A stretch of DNA of 64,000 nt from Methylotenera_A sp040079935 (GCA_040079935.1 JBEBJI010000009.1:1-64000); one strand, 5' to 3'. Counted from the stretch's first letter, positions 52,806 to 61,912 are shown. Notes: a model not told the origin generated them from the letters alone. Program-made: numbers and translations.

Positions 52806-52848
52806 AATGATCTGCAACCCTTATGGATATTGGCTTGCAGGGCAATGA
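52806..52848 (+). repeat. dispersed palindrome, copy 9
   Basis: It has AATGATCTGCAACC, ATGGATATTGG and CTTGCAGGGCA. It lies between the convergent ends of the DUF2798 and DUF456 genes. Confidence 0.9.
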
Positions 52849-52853
52849 TATTT

Positions 52854-53345
52854 TTACTTGTAATAAGCGTATGCAAATACCGCCAACATAATTAGCACTA
52901 GCACAATCTTTACTGCTAGCGCCAACACAAAACCCAAGCCAGCCGCAATACCAACTGTCGTAGCTTTGCTGGTCGCTTCTTTGCCAGTATTTTTATGCGC
53001 AATCAGCTCACCAATAATGGCACCTATGGCAGGGCCAACTATTAAGCCAACTATGCCGCCTGCAATGCCAACCACAGCACCAATAGCTGCGCCCCACAGT
53101 GCATATTTGCTAGCGCCAAATTTTTTGGCTGTTGCAATAGAAGCCACAAAATCGACCACCCAAGCTAAACCAGCAATGATGCCAATAATGACGATTGTAA
53201 AAATACTGACTTTATCAAAACTATCTGTCCAAGCCGCTAATAACAAGCCTGCAAACACTAGTGGTACGCCTGGTAACATCGGTAAAATAGTACCTGCAAC
53301 ACCAATCACCACCAATAAAATTGCAACAATAATCTGCCAATCCAT
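52854..53345 (-). CDS. DUF456 membrane protein
   Basis: 163 residues, almost entirely hydrophobic with about four helices. Gly-rich helices IVAILLVVIGVAGTILPMLP, GAAIGAVVGIAGGIVGLIVG and GPAIGAIIGELIAHKNTGKE match the DUF456 family. Function unknown. It lies between two copies of the dispersed palindrome. Confidence 0.88.
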   Translation of the reverse strand: MDWQIIVAILLVVIGVAGTILPMLPGVPLVFAGLLLAAWTDSFDKVSIFTIVIIGIIAGLAWVVDFVASIATAKKFGASKYALWGAAIGAVVGIAGGIVGLIVGPAIGAIIGELIAHKNTGKEATSKATTVGIAAGLGFVLALAVKIVLVLIMLAVFAYAYYK

Positions 53346-53387
53346 TTAAACTCTCCTTAACTTGATAGTATAAAAACAATGTTTAAA

Positions 53388-53432
53388 GGGCTAGTCTGTA
53401 AGACTTATGGATATTGGCTCGCAGGGCGAGTT
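53388..53432 (+). repeat. dispersed palindrome, copy 10
   Basis: It has GGGCTAGTCTGTAAGAC, TTATGGATATTGG and CTCGCAGGGCGAG. It lies downstream of mtgA (minus strand) and upstream of the DUF456 gene. Confidence 0.88.
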
Positions 53433-53443
53433 ATTTTTAACTT

Positions 53444-54175
53444 TTATGGCAACTCTGCAAAACGCATTCTAGCTTGTATGGTCGCAGTTCTACGATTTAA
53501 ATAACGCGTACTTCGGTGATCATCGTAAAAACGTGGTTGCGGTATCATCGCTGCCAGTTTTGCCGATTGCATTTTGCCCAAGCCTGCAGCGCTGGTTTTG
53601 TAGTAATGTCGCGCCGCGGCTTCTGCGCCAAATACGCCGTTTCCCCACTCAATCACGTTCAAATAAATCTCTAAAATGCGGCGTTTGCTCATCATTTTTT
53701 CTAACATAAAGGTGATGATGACTTCTTCGCCTTTACGCCACGGCGTGCGACTGGAAGATAAAAATAAATTCTTAGCGAGCTGCTGACTAATGGTGGATCC
53801 GCCTGCGACCAATTTGCCTTTTTTCAGATTTTTTTCATAGGCTTTTTCGATGCCTTCCCAATCAAAGCCTTCGTGATGTTTGAATTTGGAATCTTCGCTG
53901 GCCACCACTGCACGCTTTAGATGATTCGATATTTTGCTGTATTCAACCCATTTGTGTTTTAACTGAGCATCGGGATTTTTTTCCTGCATTACCTGCAAAC
54001 GCGCATTCATAAAGGCAGTGGAAGTAGGATTGAATTTTGTCCACCAGCAAATATGCAGAAAAACCCAAAGTTGAAATAGCAGCACAAAAAGCACAAATAG
54101 CACAAAAAAACGCTTAAAAAGCCCGCCCACGCTTAATGAGGCGTTGGGCGATTTGTAAAACAACCAACGAATCAA
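53444..54175 (-). CDS. mtgA: monofunctional biosynthetic peptidoglycan transglycosylase
   Basis: 243 residues with an N-terminal membrane anchor (FFVLFVLFVLLFQLWVFL) and a GT51 domain: ASEDSKFKHHEGFDWEGIE with catalytic Glu, GGSTISQQLAKNLFL, RKGEEVIITFMLE, KRRILEIYLNVIEWG. It polymerises glycan strands from lipid II. It overlaps the aroE stop by four bases. Confidence 0.95.
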   Translation of the reverse strand: MIRWLFYKSPNASLSVGGLFKRFFVLFVLFVLLFQLWVFLHICWWTKFNPTSTAFMNARLQVMQEKNPDAQLKHKWVEYSKISNHLKRAVVASEDSKFKHHEGFDWEGIEKAYEKNLKKGKLVAGGSTISQQLAKNLFLSSSRTPWRKGEEVIITFMLEKMMSKRRILEIYLNVIEWGNGVFGAEAAARHYYKTSAAGLGKMQSAKLAAMIPQPRFYDDHRSTRYLNRRTATIQARMRFAELP

Positions 54176-55005
54176 TTAGCGTTTCTCAGCATAGTTATCA
54201 CTGGCGCGGTTTGTGGTCGCACACCACGCCAAATGTAGAAAGCTTCCGCAGCTTGTTCTACTAGCATTCCCAAACCATCTGCCACCTGCGCGCCATTTTC
54301 TTTTGCAAACTTCATAAATGGCGTTTCACGACCGTACATCATCTCGTAAGCTAAACAACCTACTGCAAAAATATTGTTGGAAATAGGTAAGGCAACATCA
54401 CTTAAGCCTGTAGAAGTGGCGTTAATGACAATATCAAACTGACCTTGTAACTCTTCAAAACTGCTGGCACTAGCTTTTTTAGGTGATTTATTCACCATTT
54501 TTTGCGCTTTATCTAATGTGCGATTAGCGACCACCAGTGTTTCAGGTTTTTGCTCTAAAATGGGTTGAAAAACGCCTTCTGCAGCACCACCTGCCCCAAG
54601 AAGCAATACCCGCTTGCCTTGCAGGGCAACACCTAAATTCTTGGTAATATCGTTTATTAAACCAATGCCATCTGTATTATGACCTTGAATATTTTTTTGA
54701 TTGAGAATGAGGGTATTTGCAGCATCCGCCGATTGCGCCTGCGGTGAGAGTGAATCGCTAAGTAAAAATGCCTGCAATTTAAATGGCACGGTAATATTGA
54801 CACCTTTGTAGCCATCGTCAATTAGTCTGCGAACTGTCACCTCGAACTCATCCAACGGCGCTAAAATTGCCTTGTAGCTAATATCTTGACCCGTTTGTTT
54901 GGCAAATGCCTGATGAATTTGTGGCGATTTGCTGTGCGCGATAGGGTTGCCCACGACCGCGTAGCGGTCAACAGCAATTAAAGGCTTGGCATACTTGTCT
55001 GTCAA
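54172..55005 (-). CDS. aroE: shikimate dehydrogenase
   Basis: 277 residues. Substrate-binding NPIAHSKSPQIH and catalytic Lys in NITVPFKLQA precede the NADP-binding LLLGAGGAAEGV and VANRTLDK motifs. It reduces 3-dehydroshikimate to shikimate. It overlaps mtgA by four bases. Confidence 0.96.
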   Translation of the reverse strand: MTDKYAKPLIAVDRYAVVGNPIAHSKSPQIHQAFAKQTGQDISYKAILAPLDEFEVTVRRLIDDGYKGVNITVPFKLQAFLLSDSLSPQAQSADAANTLILNQKNIQGHNTDGIGLINDITKNLGVALQGKRVLLLGAGGAAEGVFQPILEQKPETLVVANRTLDKAQKMVNKSPKKASASSFEELQGQFDIVINATSTGLSDVALPISNNIFAVGCLAYEMMYGRETPFMKFAKENGAQVADGLGMLVEQAAEAFYIWRGVRPQTAPVITMLRNAN

Positions 55006-55016
55006 TTTGTTAAACC

Positions 55017-55466
55017 TTAATTATTCCAGGGCAAACCAGCTTTTTTCCAGCCATTGATTAATGTGCGTTGTTTTTCTGCATTTGCTTCGCCTTCAAAGCC
55101 TTCTAGCATATTGTATGCTTCAGTGAAGCCTAACTTTGCTGCTGTTGCGGCAGCATTATGTGAGCGCCCACCAGTGCGACACATAAAAATAACCAACGCT
55201 TCCTTATCAACTTGCATCTCTAAATGCGTCGCAAAATCAGGGTTGGCAACCATGCCTGGGTAGAACGCCCACTCAATGTGTGCTGCACTAGGGACTTTAC
55301 CTACCAAATCTAGTTCCGCCTCGCTGCGCACATCCACCAATTTAGCGTGTAGCGTTTTTTGCAATATTTCATATGCCTCTTGCGGCGTAAGCGCGCCTGC
55401 GTAAGGCAAGTTTGATTCTTCTGCACGTTTTTTTGCGCGCTCAAGTATTTTGCTCATCGTTTCCAT
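55017..55466 (-). CDS. rhodanese-domain protein
   Basis: 149 residues from ATG at 55466, which has AAAGGAGTT 7 bases upstream; a longer frame to 55541 would run into the NtrC site. The active-site loop CRTGGRS carries the sulfur-accepting cysteine, in the typical FMCRTGGRSHNAAAT context. It is a single-domain sulfurtransferase of unknown acceptor. It is 11 bases upstream of aroE and divergent from glnA. Confidence 0.92.
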   Translation of the reverse strand: METMSKILERAKKRAEESNLPYAGALTPQEAYEILQKTLHAKLVDVRSEAELDLVGKVPSAAHIEWAFYPGMVANPDFATHLEMQVDKEALVIFMCRTGGRSHNAAATAAKLGFTEAYNMLEGFEGEANAEKQRTLINGWKKAGLPWNN

Positions 55467-55540
55467 TTCAAACTCCTTTAACTGCATTTGCTTGTACAAA
55501 TTATAGCGCGAAATCAAATGCAACAATGGCAATCCTGCCA

Positions 55541-55557
55541 TGCACTAATATGGTGCT
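55541..55557. promoter_or_regulatory. NtrC-binding site 1 upstream of glnA
   Basis: TGCACTAATATGGTGCT contains GCAC-N7-GTGC, the NtrC consensus. It is about 110 bases upstream of the sigma-54 promoter and 30 bases, centre to centre, from site 2. Confidence 0.8.
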
Positions 55558-55570
55558 ATTTTAAAGCTTA

Positions 55571-55587
55571 TGCACTTTTTTTGAGCA
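55571..55587. promoter_or_regulatory. NtrC-binding site 2 upstream of glnA
   Basis: TGCACTTTTTTTGAGCA has GCAC-N7-GAGC, one mismatch to the consensus. The 30-base spacing to site 1 is about three helical turns, placing both on one face. Confidence 0.65.
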
Positions 55588-55646
55588 TATGAATTTTCAT
55601 GTTTTTGCTAAGTGAATGACTAAAAACCAATTTTTTCTATTTTTTG

Positions 55647-55664
55647 CTGGCACAGTTCCTGCTA
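55647..55664 (+). promoter_or_regulatory. sigma-54 promoter of glnA
   Basis: CTGGCACAGTTCCTGCTA has TGGCAC (55648-55653), a 5-base spacer and CTGC (55659-55662), so GG and GC are 12 bases apart. That matches the -24/-12 consensus, about 78 bases before the start codon. Confidence 0.88.
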
Positions 55665-55740
55665 AAATACTGTGCTTATAAAGTTTTGTAGTAAAAATTT
55701 AATTAATTTGTTTTGTCCAAATATCGTCTAGGAGATTCTG

Positions 55741-57150
55741 ATGTCAGTGGCTAAAGTAATGAAAATGGTAAAAGATAACGATATCAAGTTTGTTGATTTT
55801 CGTTTTACCGATACGCGCGGTAAAGAACAGCACGTTTCCGTGCCCGTTTCTCACTTTAATGAAGAAAAATTTACTGAAGGTCATGCATTTGATGGCTCTT
55901 CAATTAGCGGTTGGAAAGGTATTCAAGCATCTGACATGCAATTAATGCCAGACCCAACCACCGCGAATATCGACCCATTTATGGACGAGCCAACACTGAT
56001 TTTAACTTGCGATGTGGTTGACCCAACCGATGGCAAAGGCTACGAGCGCGACCCACGTAGCTTGGCAAAACGCGCTGAAGCGTATTTAAAATCAAGCGGC
56101 TTGGGCGATACCGCTTATTTTGGTCCAGAACCAGAATTCTTTATTTTTGACAGCGTGCAATGGTCATCTAGCATGCAAGGCTCTAGCGTTAAAATTAATT
56201 CAGAAGAAGGCGCATGGGCATCTGGCGATACCTTTGAAGGCGGCAACACAGGACATCGCCCAGCGGTTAAAGGCGGTTATTTCCCAGTGCCTCCAGTTGA
56301 TTCATTGCAAGATATTCGCTCAGCCATGTGTATGACGCTTGAAGAAATGGGTGTGCCAGTTGAGGTGCATCACCATGAAGTGGCTACGGCTGGCCAATGT
56401 GAAATCGGTACAAAGTTCAGCACATTAACGCAACGTGCGGATTGGACGCAATTGCTTAAATACGTCGTGTTAAACACTGCACACGCTTACGGCAAAACAG
56501 CGACATTTATGCCAAAACCAATCGTTGGTGATAACGGTAGCGGTATGCACGTGCATCAATCTATTTGGAAAGATGGCAAAAACTTGTTTGCAGGCAATGG
56601 CTATGCGGGTTTAAGCGAGTTTGCCTTGTTCTACATTGGCGGAATTATCAAACACGCACGCGCTTTAAACGCTATTACCAACCCAGGTACGAACTCATAC
56701 AAACGCTTGGTTCCAGGCTTTGAGGCACCAGTTAAATTGGCTTATTCAGCTAAAAACCGCTCTGCTTCTATCCGTATTCCATTTGTACATGGCGAAAAAG
56801 CACGTCGTATTGAGGCGCGTTTTCCTGACCCAATCGCTAACCCGTACTTGGCATTTAGCGCGTTGATGATGGCTGGTTTAGATGGCGTACAAAACAAAAT
56901 ACACCCAGGCGAGCCAGCAACCAAAGACTTATACCATCTTTCTGCAGAAGAAGATGCGCAGATTCCAACCGTATGTTCTTCATTAGACCAAGCGCTTGAG
57001 TATTTGGATAAAGATCGCGAATTCTTAACCCGTGGCGGTGTATTTACGGATGACTGGATTGATGCTTACATTGAATTAAAAATGGAAGAAGTCACCAAAA
57101 TGCGTATGACACCACACCCAATTGAGTTTGGTATGTACTACAGCTGTTAA
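55741..57150 (+). CDS. glnA: glutamine synthetase, type I
   Basis: 469 residues, standard GSI length. Conserved blocks include DGSSISGWKGI, YFGPEPEFFIFD, GHRPAVKGGYFPVPPVDS, NGSGMHVHQSIWKDG, KRLVPGFEAPV and the adenylylation region NLYHLSAEE-like KDLYHLSAEED. It makes glutamine from glutamate, ammonia and ATP. Ribosome site TAGGAG lies 8 bases upstream. A sigma-54 promoter and two NtrC sites precede it, and a terminator follows. Confidence 0.98.
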   Translation: MSVAKVMKMVKDNDIKFVDFRFTDTRGKEQHVSVPVSHFNEEKFTEGHAFDGSSISGWKGIQASDMQLMPDPTTANIDPFMDEPTLILTCDVVDPTDGKGYERDPRSLAKRAEAYLKSSGLGDTAYFGPEPEFFIFDSVQWSSSMQGSSVKINSEEGAWASGDTFEGGNTGHRPAVKGGYFPVPPVDSLQDIRSAMCMTLEEMGVPVEVHHHEVATAGQCEIGTKFSTLTQRADWTQLLKYVVLNTAHAYGKTATFMPKPIVGDNGSGMHVHQSIWKDGKNLFAGNGYAGLSEFALFYIGGIIKHARALNAITNPGTNSYKRLVPGFEAPVKLAYSAKNRSASIRIPFVHGEKARRIEARFPDPIANPYLAFSALMMAGLDGVQNKIHPGEPATKDLYHLSAEEDAQIPTVCSSLDQALEYLDKDREFLTRGGVFTDDWIDAYIELKMEEVTKMRMTPHPIEFGMYYSC

Positions 57151-57205
57151 GTTAAGTTTGTTTATGCACCAAAATAGGGCGGACTACACTGCGCTATTTT
57201 GTAGA

Positions 57206-57229
57206 AAGGCAGCTCAGGCTGCCTTTTTT
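57206..57229 (+). terminator. terminator of glnA
   Basis: AAAGGCAGC-TCAG-GCTGCCTTTTTT is a strong hairpin with a T run, 55 bases after the stop. Confidence 0.93.
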
Positions 57230-57339
57230 CATTTTTGCTTGTTGTAAGTAGCGCACTTATTTCTTTTTGAGCGAAAACAGTCAACCAAAATAGCCAATAC
57301 TTCGTTGCTAACTGTAAGAGTCTCATCTAAACTATTGGT

Positions 57340-57849
57340 ATGAATAAACAAATTACTTTTTTAAGCATTTTTTTATCGGCCTTAATGCTGCCCCAATTAG
57401 CGCATGCTGAAATCTATAAACATGTAGATGCCGAAGGACGCATAACCTATTCTAACGTAAAAATTAAAGGCGCAAAAAAACTGCAATTAGAGCCTGCAGA
57501 TACCAACTTTGGTACTGATTCTAGTGGCGAAAAAAAACGCACACCATCAACACGAACAGCAACACCAGCAAGCTTTCCCAAGGTGGATGAAGGTACACAA
57601 AATCAACGCGATGGCAAACGTAAAGAGATATTACAAAGCGAATTAGACGGCGAGAAAAAAGCGCTGGAAAACGCCAAAAAAGCTTATGAAGAAGGCGCTT
57701 CTAACCCCGAAGTTTATAAAACCAAAGATGGTAAAACCATGCGCAACGTGCCTAAATTTGACGAAAAAATGAAGGGCTTACAAGCTGAAGTGGATGCGCA
57801 TCAACGTAATATTGAGTTATTAGAAAAAGAAATTAGCAATATAAATTAG
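57340..57849 (+). CDS. DUF4124-domain secreted protein
   Basis: 169 residues with a signal peptide (to about 23, LAHA). DUF4124 follows directly (EIYKHVDAEGRITYSNVKIK). The rest is a charged coiled coil (EILQSELDGEKKALENAKKA, ELLEKEISNIN). It is periplasmic with unknown function. It sits between glnA and glnL in many betaproteobacteria. It starts 110 bases after the glnA terminator. Confidence 0.88.
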   Translation: MNKQITFLSIFLSALMLPQLAHAEIYKHVDAEGRITYSNVKIKGAKKLQLEPADTNFGTDSSGEKKRTPSTRTATPASFPKVDEGTQNQRDGKRKEILQSELDGEKKALENAKKAYEEGASNPEVYKTKDGKTMRNVPKFDEKMKGLQAEVDAHQRNIELLEKEISNIN

Positions 57850-57952
57850 TCAAATCGTTTCAGTTTTAGACCAGCATCAAAGCTGGCTTGCCTTTTGCTT
57901 ATGCTTAAGTATGCACCCAAGCAATTATTCAGTTGTTATACAATCATAAGCC

Positions 57953-59047
57953 ATGCTACAAAATATTCCTTCAGGTTTTGCTGGTTTAGAGCATCTCGCC
58001 ACTGCGGTGATATTGCTCAATCAATCACACAAAGTGGTTTATGCCAACCCAAGCGCAGAAATTTTATTCGCGCTAAGTGCCACACAAATTCATGGCAGCC
58101 ATATTTCAGAAGTGTTTTTACATTGCGAAATCTTGCAAATAGCGATTGATAATGCGGTTAAAAATGATAGCCCGTATCGCGAGCACGAATTTGCAATTAC
58201 TACCGTGAGGCAACAATCATTTGCCGTTACTTGCACGGTAACACCTGTGGATATTGGCGAAGCAACTTTATTGCTTGAGTTTCAGCAGATGGATCAGCAG
58301 CTTCGCATCGCCCGCGAAGAGCGCATGCTGATTCAGCAGCAAGCCAATTCTGAGCTTTTACGAAATCTTGCACATGAGATTCGCAATCCTTTAGGCGGCC
58401 TGCGCGGCGCGGCGCAATTGCTAGAACACGAGTTGCCAAACCCAAATCTGCGTGAGTACACACAAGTAATTATTAAAGAAGCCGATAGGCTGCAAAGCTT
58501 AATGGATAGGCTGTTGGTGCCACATCGCGTGCCGAAATATGAATCTACGAATATTCATGAGGTGCTTGAGCGCGTGCGCAGTTTGCTACTTGCTGAATCA
58601 CCCAACAACATCAAGGTTAAGCGCGATTACGATACCAGCTTGCCCGAATTAATTGGTGATCGCGAAAAACTCATTCAAGCCGTGCTTAATATAGCACGCA
58701 ACGCTGTGCAAGCCATGCAATCTGCTGGCACACCAAATGCGGAAGTTGTATTAAGAACCCGTGCAGAACGCCAAGTCACACTCGCTAAAAAGCGTTATCG
58801 AGTCGCCATAAAATTACAAATTATCGACAATGGACCAGGCATTTCTGCCGACATTCGCGATAAAATCTTTTACCCTCTAGTGTCTGGACGCGAGGGTGGA
58901 AGCGGCCTTGGGCTTGCCCTAGCACAAACTTTTATTACACAACATCACGGCATGATTGATTGTGAAAGTCAACCTGGCAATACTTGCTTCACCATTTTGT
59001 TACCAGTTGAGAGTACCGTCATGAAGCACGCAAACATTCAACAATAA
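57953..59047 (+). CDS. glnL: nitrogen regulation sensor histidine kinase NtrB (GlnL)
   Basis: 364 residues without membrane helices. A PAS domain (about 10-115) precedes the H box LAHEIRNPLGGLRGAAQLLE with the phosphorylated His, followed by N (NIARNAVQAMQ), D/F and G boxes (IIDNGPGISADI, GGSGLGLALAQTF). PII controls it in response to glutamine, and it phosphorylates NtrC. It is 31 bases upstream of glnG. Confidence 0.96.
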   Translation: MLQNIPSGFAGLEHLATAVILLNQSHKVVYANPSAEILFALSATQIHGSHISEVFLHCEILQIAIDNAVKNDSPYREHEFAITTVRQQSFAVTCTVTPVDIGEATLLLEFQQMDQQLRIAREERMLIQQQANSELLRNLAHEIRNPLGGLRGAAQLLEHELPNPNLREYTQVIIKEADRLQSLMDRLLVPHRVPKYESTNIHEVLERVRSLLLAESPNNIKVKRDYDTSLPELIGDREKLIQAVLNIARNAVQAMQSAGTPNAEVVLRTRAERQVTLAKKRYRVAIKLQIIDNGPGISADIRDKIFYPLVSGREGGSGLGLALAQTFITQHHGMIDCESQPGNTCFTILLPVESTVMKHANIQQ

Positions 59048-59078
59048 ATTGCAACAAAAGGCAAAGACTGAGAAATAT

Positions 59079-60467
59079 ATGAAACCAATTTGGATTTTAG
59101 ACGACGATAAATCAATTCGCTGGGTGTTTGAGAAAGCGCTTGCACGCACGGATATGGAGTTTAAAACTTTTTCTTCTGTAGCCGAGGCGCTTAACGCCTT
59201 AAATCGTGAACAGCCGCAAGTGATTGTCAGTGACATCCGCATGCCTAATGGCTCTGGGCTCGATTTTTTGGCCGAAGTAAAGCAAAGGTTTCCTGATATT
59301 CCAGTGATTATTATGACCGCGTATTCTGACCTAGAAAGTGCGGTGGCGGCATTTCAAGGAGGCGCGTTTGAATATTTAGCCAAGCCTTTTGATGTTGACC
59401 AAGCGATTGACGTAATCAAGCGCGCGGTAGAAGAAAGCATGCGCCAAGCGGTGGACAATGTGGCGCTAGAAGAAACCCCCGAAATCATTGGCCAAGCACC
59501 TGCCATGCAGGAGGTTTTTCGCGCCATTGGCCGCCTAAGCCGTTCGCATGCTACGGTACTTATAAACGGAGAATCGGGCAGCGGTAAGGAGTTAGTCGCC
59601 AGCGCCTTGCATAAACATAGCCCACGCGCGGAAAAGCCCTTTATTGCCATCAATACAGCGGCCATTCCTAAAGATTTATTAGAATCAGAGTTATTTGGTC
59701 ACGAACGGGGCGCATTTACTGGTGCTGCGGCCGCGCGGCGCGGACGTTTTGAGCAAGCAGATAACGGAACACTTTTTTTAGATGAAATCGGCGATATGCC
59801 AGCAGATTTGCAAACACGCTTGCTGCGCGTATTAAGTGATGGTCAATTTTACCGTGTTGGCGGTCACCAACCGCTTAAGGTAAATGTGCGCGTGATTGCT
59901 GCCACCCATCAGGATTTGGAAGAACGCGTAAAACTAGGGCTGTTCCGGGAAGACTTATTTCACAGGTTGAATGTCATTAGATTAAGATTGCCGCCACTAC
60001 GCGAACGTCGCGAAGATATCCCGCACCTTGCCAAACATTTCTTAGCTCATAGCGCGCAAGAACTGGGGGTAGAACCAAAGCAACTCTCAGCCGCTGCTTT
60101 ACGTTATTTAAGCGCCGTTAATTGGAGCGGCAACGTGCGCCAGCTAGAAAACGTATGCCACTGGCTCACTGTGATGGCACCGGGGCAAAATGTAGATGTA
60201 GCTGATTTGCCGCCTGAACTAAAAGAGGATGGTTCAAAATCTTCTGGCACAAACTCATGGCAAGAAGCCTTAGCTGCAGAAGTAGCGGATGCGCTAAACC
60301 GCGGTGAACAAAATGTATTGGAAGCGCGCACTAATGACTTTGAGCGTGTGATGATCACCAAGGCCTTGCAACACACCGATGGCAGGCGCATAGAAGCCGC
60401 TAATCAGCTGGGCATGGGACGCAACACACTCACGCGGAAAATTCAAGAATTAGGGATTGATGATTAA
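59079..60467 (+). CDS. glnG: nitrogen regulation response regulator NtrC (GlnG)
   Basis: 462 residues from ATG at 59079; a TTG at 59049 gives a longer frame, but MKPIWILDDDKSIRWVF is the conserved beginning. The receiver has the phosphorylation Asp in VIVSDIRMPNG. The AAA+ domain has GESGSGKE and the sigma-54-contact GAFTGA loop. The C-terminal Fis-type helix-turn-helix ends in RRIEAANQLGMGRNTLTRKI. It activates glnA through the two sites upstream. Confidence 0.97.
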   Translation: MKPIWILDDDKSIRWVFEKALARTDMEFKTFSSVAEALNALNREQPQVIVSDIRMPNGSGLDFLAEVKQRFPDIPVIIMTAYSDLESAVAAFQGGAFEYLAKPFDVDQAIDVIKRAVEESMRQAVDNVALEETPEIIGQAPAMQEVFRAIGRLSRSHATVLINGESGSGKELVASALHKHSPRAEKPFIAINTAAIPKDLLESELFGHERGAFTGAAAARRGRFEQADNGTLFLDEIGDMPADLQTRLLRVLSDGQFYRVGGHQPLKVNVRVIAATHQDLEERVKLGLFREDLFHRLNVIRLRLPPLRERREDIPHLAKHFLAHSAQELGVEPKQLSAAALRYLSAVNWSGNVRQLENVCHWLTVMAPGQNVDVADLPPELKEDGSKSSGTNSWQEALAAEVADALNRGEQNVLEARTNDFERVMITKALQHTDGRRIEAANQLGMGRNTLTRKIQELGIDD

Positions 60468-60475
60468 AAAAAACA

Positions 60476-60515
60476 ATGCCCTGCAAGCCTTATGGATATT
60501 GGCTTGCAGGGCATT
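60476..60515 (+). repeat. dispersed palindrome, copy 11 (most perfect)
   Basis: Its left arm is AATGCCCTGCAAGCC and its right arm GGCTTGCAGGGCATT, around the loop TTATGGATATT. It lies 8 bases after the glnG stop, between convergent genes. Confidence 0.95.
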
Positions 60516-60529
60516 AAATTAAAATAGCT

Positions 60530-60588
60530 GTCATGCTGAACTTGATTCAGCATCTAGCCACGAGATTGCGGGTCAAGCCCGCAATGAC
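60530..60588. repeat. second dispersed repeat, GTCAT...ATGAC type
   Basis: It begins GTCATGCTGAACTTGATTCA and ends in GGGTCAAGCCCGCAATGAC, so its ends are inverted (GTCAT/ATGAC). GCTGAA-CTTGA-TTCAGC and TTGCGGG-TCAA-GCCCGCAA are internal hairpins. A related partial copy lies at 63946-64000. Confidence 0.9.
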
Positions 60589-60594
60589 AAGACT

Positions 60595-61188
60595 TCATGC
60601 AATGATGCCACGCGCTCTAAGATAATTAATTACCTTATTGGCGCAAACTTCTAGTGATTCTGCACCCGTATCTAGCGTCAATTCTGGTGATAATGGCAGC
60701 TCATATGGTGAAGATATACCTGTAAAATCCTTAATTTCGCCCCGTCTTGCTTTAGCGTAAAGCCCTTTTATATCTCGCTGCTCGCATACACTCAAGCTTG
60801 CTTTACAGTATATTTCAACAAACTCACCACTTTTAACTAAATTGCGCACACGGTCCCGATCCGCCTGAAATGGGGAAATAAACGCTGTGAGTGCAATGAT
60901 GCCCGCCTCTAAAAACAATTTACTCATCTCGCCAATTCGACGAATATTTTCTTGTCTATCATTCGCCGAGAAACCCAAATCGGCACATAAGCCATGGCGG
61001 ACGTTATCACCATCAAACACATAAGTGCGGCAACCCGCGTCAAATAGAGCTTTTTCCACTGCATGTGCAAGGGTAGATTTACCCGCTCCGGATAAACCAG
61101 TAAACCACAAAATCACACTTTTATGACCCGCCTGTTGCTGCCTATCTGCTTGCTGAACTAAGCTTTGATGTTGATAAATATTGTTCAT
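60595..61188 (-). CDS. cysC: adenylylsulfate (APS) kinase
   Basis: 197 residues. P-loop GLSGAGKSTLA, DGDNVRHGLCADLGFS, and FISPFQADRDRVR are conserved. It phosphorylates APS to PAPS. No cysD, cysN or cysH is in the window, so this copy may serve sulfation rather than assimilation. Its ATG overlaps the stop of the upstream DUF6445-type gene (TAATG), implying translational coupling. Confidence 0.94.
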   Translation of the reverse strand: MNNIYQHQSLVQQADRQQQAGHKSVILWFTGLSGAGKSTLAHAVEKALFDAGCRTYVFDGDNVRHGLCADLGFSANDRQENIRRIGEMSKLFLEAGIIALTAFISPFQADRDRVRNLVKSGEFVEIYCKASLSVCEQRDIKGLYAKARRGEIKDFTGISSPYELPLSPELTLDTGAESLEVCANKVINYLRARGIIA

Positions 61189-61862
61189 TAAACTTTAATC
61201 GCACTTGTTCTACTGAGTGGAAATACGTTTTGTTTTTGTGCATCAATTTTATTAATAAAAAATACTTGCGCCAGTCTAGAATCTTTTAGCGTTTTACCAA
61301 AAAATTGATTGGCCGCATGAAAATGACGCCCTTCGTAAAGTACGAGCGTGTTGTAAACATTATTCACGCGCACAATCTCATCAAACATGTCATGATAGCC
61401 AGTCAACATTTTAATTTCTCCTGCTCTAAATCGCGCGTCATTCTCCATAACGGCCTCTATATATTGCTCTTCATTAAAATTCATATTCTTTTTAAATATT
61501 GAAGTTCCAGCTTTTAAGGGTGCATCAGGCGTTAAAAAAAGCACCGCTGCAAAAATAGTGTTCTCATCAGTGTGAATCACGCCCTGATTATATTCTGCGG
61601 TCACGCTTTGAAAGCTCGTCGATAGCGCCCAGCGCATATAGTCGTGTTCTGAATTATGAAATATTGACACTAATTTTTTACATATTTTTTCATGCAATGC
61701 ACTATCTAGATCAAACAAATCTTTAGTTCTACTTCCAGGATATACATACTCTAAATTTAGCCTCTTATGACAAAATGTGTATTTTTGCGCTAGTGCAAAC
61801 TTTCTAATCGCATCTGGATTTTCGTAAAAATTTTCTACAATAGTGACTGGATATAGATTCAT
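61188..61862 (-). CDS. DUF6445-type protein, possible 2-oxoglutarate/Fe(II)-dependent oxygenase
   Basis: 224 residues, soluble. I recognise a DUF6445-like pattern: NFYENPDAIRKFALAQ at the start, then GVIHTDENTIFAAVLFL with an HxD pair, and GRHFHAANQFFG with a second histidine, then an arginine downstream. That arrangement suits the cupin-type iron centre of 2OG oxygenases, but is not proof. It is translationally coupled to cysC. Confidence 0.55.
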   Translation of the reverse strand: MNLYPVTIVENFYENPDAIRKFALAQKYTFCHKRLNLEYVYPGSRTKDLFDLDSALHEKICKKLVSIFHNSEHDYMRWALSTSFQSVTAEYNQGVIHTDENTIFAAVLFLTPDAPLKAGTSIFKKNMNFNEEQYIEAVMENDARFRAGEIKMLTGYHDMFDEIVRVNNVYNTLVLYEGRHFHAANQFFGKTLKDSRLAQVFFINKIDAQKQNVFPLSRTSAIKV

Positions 61863-61912
61863 GGTGTAATTCCAATGCGAGCCAAATTTATTTATCCATG
61901 ATTATAGCAAAC

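Noticed and set aside
57868..57898. Hairpin after the DUF4124 gene (CCAGC / GCTGG) as a terminator
   Set aside because: The stem is only 5 bp and the T tract is interrupted; not supported.
58250..58262. GTGGATATTGG in glnL as another repeat copy
   Set aside because: It is normal coding sequence (VDIG) without the flanking GCCCTG/CAGGGC arms; a similar match in uvrA was rejected for the same reason.
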